Shown here: positions 37,260-45,264 of the stretch, piece by piece | How positions within the stretch are numbered: the stretch's first letter is position 1 | Layout: each line of letters opens with the position of its first letter | NCBI GenBank assembly: GCA_938045585.1 | Contig: CALIAU010000011.1 | Location: 267,069 to 331,068, forward strand | DNA from: an uncultured Saprospiraceae bacterium | GTDB taxonomy: Bacteria; Bacteroidota; Bacteroidia; Chitinophagales; Saprospiraceae | Direction: 5' to 3' | Length of the DNA: 64,000 nucleotides | Translations under genes and position numbers: made by a program | The notes under the pieces: model-generated | Database searches by the model: none | The model's input: only the letters and a program-made list of their open reading frames with translations | What the model was told of the DNA's origin: nothing

Positions 37260-38852
37260 ATGAATAAGATTATTGTAATAACCGCAATCTTCCTCACACT
37301 CACACTCACTACAACACAGGCGCAAAATCCATATTATAACAATGGAATCAGTGTAAAATCTCTCTTTATGGACTATCAATCGCAGAATGGTGGCTCATTA
37401 ACAGATTTTAAATCCTATCACCATGGCTTTGAAATAGGCTATATGGAGAATTTGCAAAGAAATATAAACTTGGTTGTCCCAATAAAAGTGGGCGTTGTAT
37501 CAAGTCACAATAACCCTGTAGGCGATCTAGATAGATGTCTGCATAAGACGGTTTATGGTATAGATGCCATTTTACAGTATCAATGGTATAAGCCCGAATC
37601 CCAAATAACTCCATATATTATGGGAGGTCTTGGTGGTGTTTCTGAGGTTGAAGGCAATTTTAATATTCAGGCTCCCATAGGAGCAGGTTTATTTTTTAAA
37701 GTAGCAGAAAACGCATATATCAATTGGCAGTCAGAGTATCGTCTCTCTTTTGCAGACGATAGAAATAATTTACATCACGGTCTAGGTTTCGTCTATTTAA
37801 TGAACAAGAGAGGGAAATCTGATCTGATGGATAAGATGAAAGAAAAGAAGACTTTGAAGGGCGATTCAGATGGTGATGGTATTGCAGATGATTTAGATCT
37901 ATGTCCTCAGTCATTTGGCCCAAGAGAGTTGAATGGTTGTCCAGATGGAGATATGGATGGCATAGCTGATTATAAAGATGCCTGTCCTTCCACACCGGGT
38001 CTAAAAGCATTTAATGGTTGTCCAGATACGGATGGCGATGGAATATCTGATAAAGACGATGAATGTCCAAATATGGCAGGCGTGCTTTCAAATAACGGTT
38101 GTCCAGATAATGATAGAGATAATGATGGTATTCCAGATAACTTGGATAATTGTCCAAACATAGCAGGAACGCCTGCGAATAATGGTTGTCCTAGTACATC
38201 AAGACCAGTGACGCCTCCACCAACAACTCCAGCAATTCAGGATAGAGATGGTGATGGAGTTATTGATTCACAGGATAGATGTCCAGATCAATGGGGACCT
38301 GCATCCAGCTTTGGTTGTGCAGATTCTGATAATGATGGTATTCCAGATTACGATGATAAATGTCCAAATGCTCCTGGTATTTCTGTATACAATGGTTGTC
38401 CGGATTCTGATGGAGATGGATTAGATGATAGTAGAGATAAGTGTCCTGGAACCTATGGTTCAGTTGCGAATGGTGGATGTCCAGACATAGCAGCGGAAGA
38501 TAGAGAAGTCTTAGAGCTAGCAATGCGTGCAGTACAGTTTGATACAGGAAGAGCGACGCTTAAATCAGAGTCTAACAGAATTCTAAATCAAATTGCAGAT
38601 ATCATGCGAAGATATCCTGGATTTGCATTAACTATAGAAGGACACACAGATAATACTGGATCTGCTGGTGCAAACCAAGCATTATCACAGAGAAGAGCCA
38701 AGGCTTGCTACGATTATTTAGCGAAGCGTGGAATCTCAACAGCTAATATGAAATATGTAGGACATGGTGAGGCTAAACCGATATCTGATAACAACACACT
38801 AAGAGGTCGGTCACTCAACAGAAGAGTAGAATTTAACTTGTCTCCGAGATAA
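37260..38852 (+). CDS. OmpA-family outer-membrane protein with thrombospondin type 3 repeats
   Basis: The 530-residue product has a signal peptide (A-Q-A near 22) and an N-terminal beta-barrel of about 160 residues. Seven or so Asp-rich TSP3 repeats follow (D-S-D-G-D-G-I-x-D, D-x-C-P, often ending N-G-C-P-D) around 195-410; they bind calcium. An OmpA peptidoglycan-binding domain near 420-530 has I-E-G-H-T-D-N-T-G and N-R-R-V-E-F. It anchors the outer membrane to peptidoglycan. A short proline-rich linker sits within the repeats. A terminator follows. Confidence 0.95.
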   Translation: MNKIIVITAIFLTLTLTTTQAQNPYYNNGISVKSLFMDYQSQNGGSLTDFKSYHHGFEIGYMENLQRNINLVVPIKVGVVSSHNNPVGDLDRCLHKTVYGIDAILQYQWYKPESQITPYIMGGLGGVSEVEGNFNIQAPIGAGLFFKVAENAYINWQSEYRLSFADDRNNLHHGLGFVYLMNKRGKSDLMDKMKEKKTLKGDSDGDGIADDLDLCPQSFGPRELNGCPDGDMDGIADYKDACPSTPGLKAFNGCPDTDGDGISDKDDECPNMAGVLSNNGCPDNDRDNDGIPDNLDNCPNIAGTPANNGCPSTSRPVTPPPTTPAIQDRDGDGVIDSQDRCPDQWGPASSFGCADSDNDGIPDYDDKCPNAPGISVYNGCPDSDGDGLDDSRDKCPGTYGSVANGGCPDIAAEDREVLELAMRAVQFDTGRATLKSESNRILNQIADIMRRYPGFALTIEGHTDNTGSAGANQALSQRRAKACYDYLAKRGISTANMKYVGHGEAKPISDNNTLRGRSLNRRVEFNLSPR

Positions 38853-38876
38853 GCGAGAATATACCTGAAATTCAAA

Positions 38877-38910
38877 AAAGGAGCTGCAATTTTATTGCGG
38901 CTTTCTTTTT
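38877..38910 (+). terminator. Intrinsic terminator
   Basis: AGCTGCAA (38882-38889) pairs with TTGCGGCT (38895-38902), one G-U, followed by T-rich sequence. A-rich sequence precedes the stem. Confidence 0.8.
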
Positions 38911-38962
38911 GTCCCATGGTTTCATTGAATTGTTTAATTTACGCGAGGAATTAGAATTGTGT

Positions 38963-40396
38963 ATGCAAAGTAAGCACTCAAGTCTTAGTTATTATGCGTT
39001 AATAGTTGCAGCAGTTATTTTGTTTGCACTCACAGTCTATCGCGCAGCAAATCTCTCGATGACACATGATGAGAGTGGTACCTATCTCTTTTTTATCCAA
39101 GAGAATGTGATGGATTATTTCCACGAAAAGAAACTGTGGAAATCGGCTAATAATCATTTGTTAAATACGGTAGGCATGCAAGCGAGTGTCCATGCATTTG
39201 GCCAGAGCGATTTGACTGTACGACTTCCCAATGTCTTGTCAGGTTTATTGTATCTCGTTTCTATTCTGGGTCTTATTCGGATTTCATTTAAACGATGGGA
39301 GATACAGCTCTTAGCCTTTGCCTTGCTGGCTCTGAATCCATTTGTGAACGATTTCTTCTCGCTGGCGCGTGGCTATGGCATGAGTGTAGGATTCCAATTA
39401 TTCGCCCTGTATCAATTTGTCTTATTCTTTAAGAAGCAGCAAAACTTACATCTTGTCTTAGCCTATCTAGGACTGGGTTTTGCCTCACTATCTTTATTTA
39501 CGAATCTTTTATTTATTCCAGCCTGCACAGCTGCACTCTGGTTAATCTACTTTCTTGATCGAGAGAGGTATAAGGATTCTGTCTTAGAAATTTTTGCAAC
39601 ACCTATAGTAGCAAGTGTAGCAATAGCTATTCTGGTCTATGTCCCTATATATGCTCTTAGTAGCTTGGACGAATTTAAATGGGGTGCTAAGAGTCTTTTT
39701 AAAACGAATATAAATCTCACTAAGGATAGTTTGTATGGGAAAGCTTATTTAGGAGGGGATACTGCGGATATCTTATCCGTGCTCTTAGCAGCAACAGTTA
39801 TGCTGGGAGCCTTCTTTTCAATTTTTTATGAGAAACTTAGGTCGAGCTATGAAAACCACAGGTCTTATTTTTTTGTGAGCGTTTCTTTTTTAATGTTAAT
39901 CTTCGGGATGATCTGTGCCTATTTTATTCTAGGCAGTAAATATCCCGATGGAAGAAAAAGTACCATGCTTATTCCAATTATGGCCTTAGTTATTGCTTAC
40001 TTTTTTGATAGTATTTCTTGGAAGCACATGAAATATATAACATGGGTCGTAAGTCTTGCATTGGTTTATCATTTCTTCGCATCCTTCAAAATGGGACAGG
40101 TTAAAGAATGGTGGTATGATAGGAATACCAAGGATTTTGTCGAAATTATTAAGGCCGATGCACAGGGTGCTGAAGCGAAGGTAGCTACACACTGGTTGTT
40201 TCATCCAACCTTAAAGTATTATATCAATACTAATCAATACGAGAATCTAGTCTTACAACGCTATAGCAAAAAATTACTGTCTGAAGAGGTCTATGATTAT
40301 TTTATCGCAACAGGGTCAGACTGGAAGCAATTAGAGGATAAGTATACAAAGTTGCATACAGACAATCATGGGATGCTGGTGTTGAAGAAGAAGTGA
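38963..40396 (+). CDS. Multi-membrane glycosyltransferase, GT39/ArnT-like
   Basis: The product of about 477 residues has ten or more membrane segments. Early in the protein, T-H-D-E-S-G-T-Y-L matches the acidic D-E motif of GT39/ArnT-type enzymes. These transfer sugars from lipid-phosphate donors at the outer face of the inner membrane. A periplasmic C-terminal stretch follows the last helix (A-T-H-W-L-F-H-P-T-L-K-Y-Y). The frame opens at a TTG at 38909, inside the terminator; the ATG at 38963 starts directly before the first helix. The sugar and acceptor are unknown, and no glycan genes are adjacent. Confidence 0.75.
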   Translation: MQSKHSSLSYYALIVAAVILFALTVYRAANLSMTHDESGTYLFFIQENVMDYFHEKKLWKSANNHLLNTVGMQASVHAFGQSDLTVRLPNVLSGLLYLVSILGLIRISFKRWEIQLLAFALLALNPFVNDFFSLARGYGMSVGFQLFALYQFVLFFKKQQNLHLVLAYLGLGFASLSLFTNLLFIPACTAALWLIYFLDRERYKDSVLEIFATPIVASVAIAILVYVPIYALSSLDEFKWGAKSLFKTNINLTKDSLYGKAYLGGDTADILSVLLAATVMLGAFFSIFYEKLRSSYENHRSYFFVSVSFLMLIFGMICAYFILGSKYPDGRKSTMLIPIMALVIAYFFDSISWKHMKYITWVVSLALVYHFFASFKMGQVKEWWYDRNTKDFVEIIKADAQGAEAKVATHWLFHPTLKYYINTNQYENLVLQRYSKKLLSEEVYDYFIATGSDWKQLEDKYTKLHTDNHGMLVLKKK

Positions 40397-40473
40397 TTTG
40401 TGGGTAGTTAATAGTATTGAATTCAGCTAATTCTACTTGCATTTATTCATTAGATTGAATATTTTGCATATAA

Positions 40474-40488
40474 TACCAGAATATGGTA
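40474..40488. promoter_or_regulatory. Inverted repeat upstream of the toxin-antitoxin pair
   Basis: TACCA-GAATA-TGGTA, 20 bases before the antitoxin ATG, in an AT-rich promoter-like zone. ParD-type antitoxins bind such short palindromes to repress their own operon, so this is a candidate operator. Confidence 0.4.
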
Positions 40489-40507
40489 CTATCAATTATA
40501 TAATATC

Positions 40508-40759
40508 ATGGCAAAAAACACATCCATAATTTTAGGAGATCATTTTGATAAATTTGTTCAAAATGAAATTAAATCCGGTCGCTATTCCTCGGCTAGTGAG
40601 GTGCTACGTAGTGGCTTAAGACTCTTAGAGATTGAGAAAAATAAGATTAAAGCTATAAATAAAGCATTAGCTACAGGTGAAGAGAGTGGTAGGCCTCGGA
40701 CTTTCGATAATGAGGAATTTAAAAATAGAATGCGCAAGAAGTACGATATAGATGCTTGA
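40508..40759 (+). CDS. parD: ParD-type (CopG/RHH) antitoxin
   Basis: The 83-residue protein has a ribbon-helix-helix DNA-binding half: I-I-L-G-D-H-F-D-K-F-V, then K-S-G-R-Y-S-S-A-S-E-V-L-R-S-G-L-R-L-L. The C-terminal tail is acidic/basic and would cover the toxin. It matches the ParD family. The stop overlaps the toxin start by eight bases, the usual coupled arrangement. It should neutralise the downstream toxin and repress the operon. Confidence 0.9.
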   Translation: MAKNTSIILGDHFDKFVQNEIKSGRYSSASEVLRSGLRLLEIEKNKIKAINKALATGEESGRPRTFDNEEFKNRMRKKYDIDA

Positions 40760-41045
40760 TCTATTATTAACTCCCAAGGCTGAAGTTGATTTAGAAGATA
40801 TCTATGTATATACATTGCAGTCTTGGGGTGTAAAACAAGCGGAAAGTTATCAAGATGAACTGTTTAACTCCTTTATAACAATTTTGAATAATCCTCTTAT
40901 TGGATCCATTTACTATTATAAGAAGGGGAATTATAGAAAATTAAAAACAAACAGACATTTAGTATTCTATAGGACGACTAATAAGAAATGTATCATAGTC
41001 AGAATTTTACATGAAAGGATGGATTTAGAAATAAACCTAGAATAA
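40752..41045 (+). CDS. parE: ParE/RelE-superfamily toxin
   Basis: The 97-residue product begins L-L-T-P-K-A-E-V-D-L-E-D-I-Y-V-Y-T and has the ParE signature Y-R-K-L-K-T-N-R-H-L-V-F-Y-R, ending V-R-I-L-H-E-R-M-D. ParE toxins poison DNA gyrase; RelE relatives cut mRNA. The ParD partner favours ParE. It overlaps parD by eight bases. The pair lies beside ordinary chromosomal genes, with no mobile-element genes near. Confidence 0.9.
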   Translation: MLDLLLTPKAEVDLEDIYVYTLQSWGVKQAESYQDELFNSFITILNNPLIGSIYYYKKGNYRKLKTNRHLVFYRTTNKKCIIVRILHERMDLEINLE

Positions 41046-41051
41046 AAAGTA

Positions 41052-41567
41052 CTACTTCTCGTAATCAGCCCAACCCTGATCTTCCAGATTCTTAGCCTTG
41101 GTAAGCACAGCATCTTTCATTGATGTATTATATGCTTTTATTTTTTCAGCTATCGCACTATCTGCACTCCCTAAAATTCTTGCTGCTAATATGCCCGCAT
41201 TCTTGGCGCCATTTAAAGCAACTGTAGCAACAGGAATACCATTCGGCATTTGAAGAATGGATAGGATAGAATCCCAACCATCAATGGAGTTTGAAGACTT
41301 GATAGGAACACCAATTACAGGTAGCGTAGTCAAAGAGGCTACCATGCCGGGTAGGTGAGCAGCACCGCCAGCACCAGCTATAATAACTTGGATGCCTCGA
41401 TCAGCAGCATTCTGTGCATAGCTTACCATACGTTCAGCAGTACGATGTGCAGAAACAACCGTAAGTTCAAAGGGTATGTCCATTGATTCTAAAAATTCAG
41501 CTGCTGCCTTCATAACTGGAAGGTCAGAATCTGAACCCATTATTACACCTACTTTTGCTGTACTCAT
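41052..41567 (-). CDS. purE: 5-(carboxyamino)imidazole ribonucleotide mutase (PurE)
   Basis: PurE moves the carboxyl group of N5-CAIR to form CAIR in purine synthesis. The 171-residue product has G-S-D-S-D-L-P-V-M near the start, [15 protein letters not shown] and G-V-P-I-K-S-S. Its ATG overlaps the purK stop by four bases, so the two steps are translationally coupled. Confidence 0.97.
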   Translation of the reverse strand: MSTAKVGVIMGSDSDLPVMKAAAEFLESMDIPFELTVVSAHRTAERMVSYAQNAADRGIQVIIAGAGGAAHLPGMVASLTTLPVIGVPIKSSNSIDGWDSILSILQMPNGIPVATVALNGAKNAGILAARILGSADSAIAEKIKAYNTSMKDAVLTKAKNLEDQGWADYEK

Positions 41568-42733
41568 GCTATAATTGATATTTTTTCTTTGACCAAGTTA
41601 GCTTTCTCTATTGCATCCTCCAAATTACTTGCCAGAACTGTAATATGCCCCATCTTTCTGAAGGGTTTGGTTTCTGCTTTTCCATATAAATGTACATGAA
41701 CACCAGATATAGAGAGGACATCTTCAAAACCTTTATAAATGGCCGGCCCCGTGTGGTCTTCCGCTCCTAACAGGTTAATCATAACCGCTGGAGTGATATT
41801 GTCTGTTGATCCCAATGGCATACCCGTAATTGCTCTTAAGAGTTGTTCATATTGGGATGTGTGCGCAGATTCAATAGTATGATGTCCACTATTGTGCGCT
41901 CGTGGAGCAGCTTCATTAATAAGAATCTCTCCAGATTTTGAGATAAAAAGTTCAACTGCAAGCAAACCAACCATGTCAAGTTCTTTGATTAAGCTAGTTG
42001 CTAATGCTGTTGCTTGTTCTGCTTGTTCTTTAGTTATACGGGCAGGCGCCGCAAGAAATTCTACTAGATTTGCCTTCGCATTGAATTCCATTTCAACAAC
42101 TGGGTAAGCAACGATATCTCCTTGGATATTACGCGCAACAATTACAGAAATTTCTTTGTGGATGTCGACAAGATCTTCGATTACAGAAGGACCTTCCAAT
42201 AAATCTCCTAACTGTGTCATAGAAGATATGACCTCAACTCCTTTGCCGTCATAGCCACCTTGACGTAATTTTTGGACAAATGGTAAGGTAATATTTCCAG
42301 CTAAAATTTCTTCTTTGATTTCTTTGGCTGAATCTAGAAGTTGGAATTCAGAACTTGCAAGTCCATGGTCTTTGTAGAATTGTTTTTGCAATCCCTTGTC
42401 TTGGATAATTTCAATTACGCGAGCTTGCGGATATACAGTTTTGCCTTCTTTTTCTAAATCTTGAAGTGCTTTTAAATTTACAGATTCTATTTCTATAGTG
42501 ATCACATCTTTATCCTGTCCGAAACGGTGTACATCTTCATGGATTTTGAAACTGCCAAGTTCTATCTTATCACAAGCGTATGCAGCTGGACATTCGCTAC
42601 TTGCTTCTAAGCAAGATATATTCAAATTCCACTTGGAGCCGGCTTGACACATCATCTTACCTAATTGGCCTCCGCCCAGTATGCCTATTTTTTTATCTAA
42701 CAATGTCTCTCTGTTTGTAAGGCAAAAGTACAT
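41564..42733 (-). CDS. purK: 5-(carboxyamino)imidazole ribonucleotide synthase (PurK)
   Basis: PurK uses ATP and bicarbonate to carboxylate AIR. The product has the ATP-grasp layout: [37 protein letters not shown] and R-A-H-N-S-G-H-H-T. The ATG at 42733 adds about ten residues before the family N-terminus. A TTG at 42703 fits the family better, and a TACTTTTG box at 42723-42730 lies between the two, so the true start may be 42703. I keep the ATG. Confidence 0.95.
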   Translation of the reverse strand: MYFCLTNRETLLDKKIGILGGGQLGKMMCQAGSKWNLNISCLEASSECPAAYACDKIELGSFKIHEDVHRFGQDKDVITIEIESVNLKALQDLEKEGKTVYPQARVIEIIQDKGLQKQFYKDHGLASSEFQLLDSAKEIKEEILAGNITLPFVQKLRQGGYDGKGVEVISSMTQLGDLLEGPSVIEDLVDIHKEISVIVARNIQGDIVAYPVVEMEFNAKANLVEFLAAPARITKEQAEQATALATSLIKELDMVGLLAVELFISKSGEILINEAAPRAHNSGHHTIESAHTSQYEQLLRAITGMPLGSTDNITPAVMINLLGAEDHTGPAIYKGFEDVLSISGVHVHLYGKAETKPFRKMGHITVLASNLEDAIEKANLVKEKISIIA

Positions 42734-42888
42734 ATATGCCTTGTTATCTTCCCTTCTTTTAGACCATGATTTTCAGGATTAATTAGATTATAAAGATTTT
42801 GATTTTTTATAGTTAAGTACTTAGGCTACATTCATCTGAATATAGTAATCTTCATCCGAAATCGATTTCCATACTCTTTGTCTTTCCA

Positions 42889-43024
42889 ATTTTTAGGCGG
42901 GCGGCATGATTCTCAAGAGTGGGTGGCGGGGGCGGCACTCGACGCTAGGCCTTTGAGAACCTCCTTCCGAGGAACGCAGGCAGGTCTTGATCTTTTTCGT
43001 TCTTTTTGATCAAGCAAAAAGAAC
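42889..43024. repeat. Structured GC-rich intergenic repeat with G-T-T-C-T-T hairpin
   Basis: GTTCTTTTTG (42999-43008) pairs perfectly with CAAAAAGAAC (43015-43024). CTTGATC (42986-42992) alternatively pairs with GATCAAG (43008-43014). A further pair, TTCTCAA (42910-42916) and TTGAGAA (42953-42959), encloses a very GC-rich segment. The GATCAAG-AAAAAGAAC end resembles dispersed repeats I have seen in Bacteroidota genomes. The stem-exchange potential resembles a switch-like RNA. Confidence 0.5.
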
Positions 43025-43102
43025 ATAACGTATTATATGAACAAATCCCTAGATATGGATAAAGAAGCTTGGGTTCATAGGCAAAGCTTAATTTCTAAAC
43101 TT

Positions 43103-43110
43103 TATATTTG
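43103..43110 (+). promoter_or_regulatory. Possible -7 box of pyrC (TATATTTG)
   Basis: TATATTTG matches TAnnTTTG and ends five bases before the dihydroorotase ATG, as in lepA, suggesting a very short or absent leader. No -33 TTG is visible. Confidence 0.35.
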
Positions 43111-43115
43111 CCCTC

Positions 43116-44450
43116 ATGAGCAATATATGTATAAAAAACGGACTAATAATCAACGAGGGAACATCTACAGAGGGAGATATCCTCATTGAGAATGGTCGAA
43201 TCGCAAAAATAGATACACAATTAGATTCTGGGAATGCACGTGAAATCGTTGCAGAAGGAAAGTATATAATCCCTGGGATCATAGATGACCAAGTGCATTT
43301 TAGAGAACCTGGTCTGACATACAAAGCAGATATTGCATCGGAATCACGAGCAGCCATAATGGGTGGTGTAACGACTTTTATGGAAATGCCTAATACCAAA
43401 CCTTCTTGTTTGACCCAAGAGCTCTTGCAGGATAAATATGACATTGCAGAAAAAACAGCATATGCCAACTACTCCTTTTTCATGGGAGCTTCCAATGATA
43501 ACATTGAAGAGGTATTGAAAACAAACAAGTCCAATGTTTGTGGTTTGAAAATATTTATGGGTTCTAGCACAGGAAATATGCTTGTGGATAATGAGCAGGT
43601 GTTGGAAAATTTATTTTCCAAACATGATTTTCTTATTGCGACACATTGTGAAGATGAGGCAACGATTAGAAAAAACATGGAATTGTTTAAAGAACGGTAT
43701 GGTGATAAATTAACTGCAGAGCATCACCCGCAAATTAGAAACCGAGAGGGATGTTATCTGTCTTCATCCTTAGCAGTAAGACTCGCTAAAAAACATGGGA
43801 CGCGTTTACATATTCTGCACCTTTCCACAGCAGATGAACTATCGCTCTTTTCAAATGATGTACCCTTAAAAGATAAGCGCATTACAGCTGAGGCCTGTGT
43901 GCATCATATGTATTTTGATGAAACAATGTATCCAGAGCTAGGAAACAAAATCAAGTGTAATCCAGCTATTAAATCTGTTCAAGATAGAGAAGCAATTTTC
44001 GCAGCTGTCTTAGATGACCGCTTAGATATTATTGCTACAGATCATGCACCGCATACGATGGAAGAGAAAGCAAAGCCTTACATGAGTGCACCGTCAGGCT
44101 TGCCATTGGTACAACATAGTTTAAATATTATGATGGACTTTCATCAGCAGGGTAAGATTTCTATGGAACGCGTTATCGAAAAAATGTGCCACGCACCTGC
44201 CATCTGTTTCGATATAAAAGAGCGTGGATTTCTACGAGAGGGCTACCATGCAGATATAGTGCTTGTGGATCCGAATAAGCAATGGTCAGTAGACAAGTCG
44301 AATGTAGCTTATAAGTGCGGATGGTCACCCTTGGAAGGAAAGCAGTTTACAGGCAGTGTGGATAGCACTATTGTTAGCGGGGTAGAGGTGTATAATGGGA
44401 AGGAAACCTTACAAGGCTTTGGGAAACGGGTCTTGTTTGAAAGAGACTAG
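43116..44450 (+). CDS. pyrC: Dihydroorotase (PyrC-like, class I)
   Basis: It closes the pyrimidine ring to dihydroorotate. The 444-residue amidohydrolase has the N-terminal P-G-I-I-D-D-Q-V-H-F-R-E-P-G, where the first metal-binding His is Gln. The family H-C-E (A-T-H-C-E-D-E), L-H-I-L-H-L-S-T and D-H-A-P-H-T motifs are intact. This D-D-Q-V-H form is, as I recall, common in Bacteroidota dihydroorotases, so it is probably active. Allantoinase-like enzymes share the fold. The next gene is 14 bases downstream on the same strand. Confidence 0.9.
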   Translation: MSNICIKNGLIINEGTSTEGDILIENGRIAKIDTQLDSGNAREIVAEGKYIIPGIIDDQVHFREPGLTYKADIASESRAAIMGGVTTFMEMPNTKPSCLTQELLQDKYDIAEKTAYANYSFFMGASNDNIEEVLKTNKSNVCGLKIFMGSSTGNMLVDNEQVLENLFSKHDFLIATHCEDEATIRKNMELFKERYGDKLTAEHHPQIRNREGCYLSSSLAVRLAKKHGTRLHILHLSTADELSLFSNDVPLKDKRITAEACVHHMYFDETMYPELGNKIKCNPAIKSVQDREAIFAAVLDDRLDIIATDHAPHTMEEKAKPYMSAPSGLPLVQHSLNIMMDFHQQGKISMERVIEKMCHAPAICFDIKERGFLREGYHADIVLVDPNKQWSVDKSNVAYKCGWSPLEGKQFTGSVDSTIVSGVEVYNGKETLQGFGKRVLFERD

Positions 44451-44464
44451 AGATACGAATTCTT

Positions 44465-45037
44465 ATGGATATAGTCATATTAGGAGTTGCTGTTGTTCTT
44501 TATTTTGTACTACACAGTGTGTTTGCTGCGAACAGAGTAAAGTCAAAACTATATCCATATATTCCCAAACAATACTATCGACTATTTTATAATTTCCAAT
44601 CTGTGTTTTTGTTGATAGCTATTGCTTACTATTATATCGAGATGTCAAGCAGCTACGTTTTTCCTCCTTACAAATTAGTTGGGAGCGTATTAGCTGGAGT
44701 AGGTGTCGTATTTATCTTGTTGGCTCTTAAGCAGTATAATCTTTCAGAATTTTCGGGGACCTACCAACTAAACAATCAGGGAAATGTTCCAAGTACTGGC
44801 TTACATACATCGGGATTAAATCGCTATGTTAGGCATCCCTTATATACAGCTTCTTATATGATTTTTATAGGTGCAGTACTTTTTAGTCCTACACTAAAAG
44901 CGATCGTTGTTATAAGTATTGCTTGTCTGTACATCGTGATTGGTACCAAGCTGGAGGAAATTAAATTGGTAGAGGAGTTTGGTCAGGAGTATGTGGAGTA
45001 TCAGAAGCGGGTGGGGATGTTTTTGCCTAGGGTGTGA
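44465..45037 (+). CDS. Membrane methyltransferase (PEMT/ICMT-like)
   Basis: The 190-residue product has four or five membrane helices and the C-terminal SAM-binding half typical of isoprenylcysteine/phospholipid methyltransferases. Motifs are R-Y-V-R-H-P-L-Y-T-A-S-Y-M, then E-E-x(n)-E-F-G-Q-E-Y-V-E-Y. The substrate is unknown. It lies 14 bases after pyrC and may share its transcript. Confidence 0.85.
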   Translation: MDIVILGVAVVLYFVLHSVFAANRVKSKLYPYIPKQYYRLFYNFQSVFLLIAIAYYYIEMSSSYVFPPYKLVGSVLAGVGVVFILLALKQYNLSEFSGTYQLNNQGNVPSTGLHTSGLNRYVRHPLYTASYMIFIGAVLFSPTLKAIVVISIACLYIVIGTKLEEIKLVEEFGQEYVEYQKRVGMFLPRV

Positions 45038-45151
45038 GTTTATCAGCTTTTTAAATAATATTAGCTTTCTTTAGAATTCTCTCATAAGAGACTGAAAATC
45101 AAAAAAGTATCTTCTGTTTTTTACTCTTCATAATTGATCCGGAAAAAAAAG

Positions 45152-45184
45152 TTGATATATTTTACCGACTACAGGTTACTTTTA
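45152..45184 (+). promoter_or_regulatory. Possible promoter of the surface/Rhs operon
   Basis: TTG (45152-45154), 22 bases, then TACTTTTA (45177-45184), one base off TAnnTTTG. It lies about 80 bases before the first gene of the unit. Confidence 0.35.
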
Positions 45185-45264
45185 TCATTTTACAAACATA
45201 TAGAAATGAAAGTATTGTATTCATTTTAAAATCAATTCTCTTATATCAATCTAAATCTAAACAG

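Larger units (their letters stand above)
42734..43115. other. Gene-free stretch of 382 bases between purK and pyrC
   Basis: It holds the GC-rich, hairpin-bearing repeat annotated at 42889-43024. The rest is AT-rich with no coding sequence. The end nearest pyrC has its -7 box. Confidence 0.7.

Noticed and set aside
37861..38480. Repeated GATGG/TGTCC words suggesting a CRISPR-like array
   Set aside because: They encode thrombospondin type 3 calcium repeats in frame.
40508..41045. Mobile element around the toxin-antitoxin pair
   Set aside because: Neighbours are ordinary housekeeping genes and no repeats or recombinases flank it.
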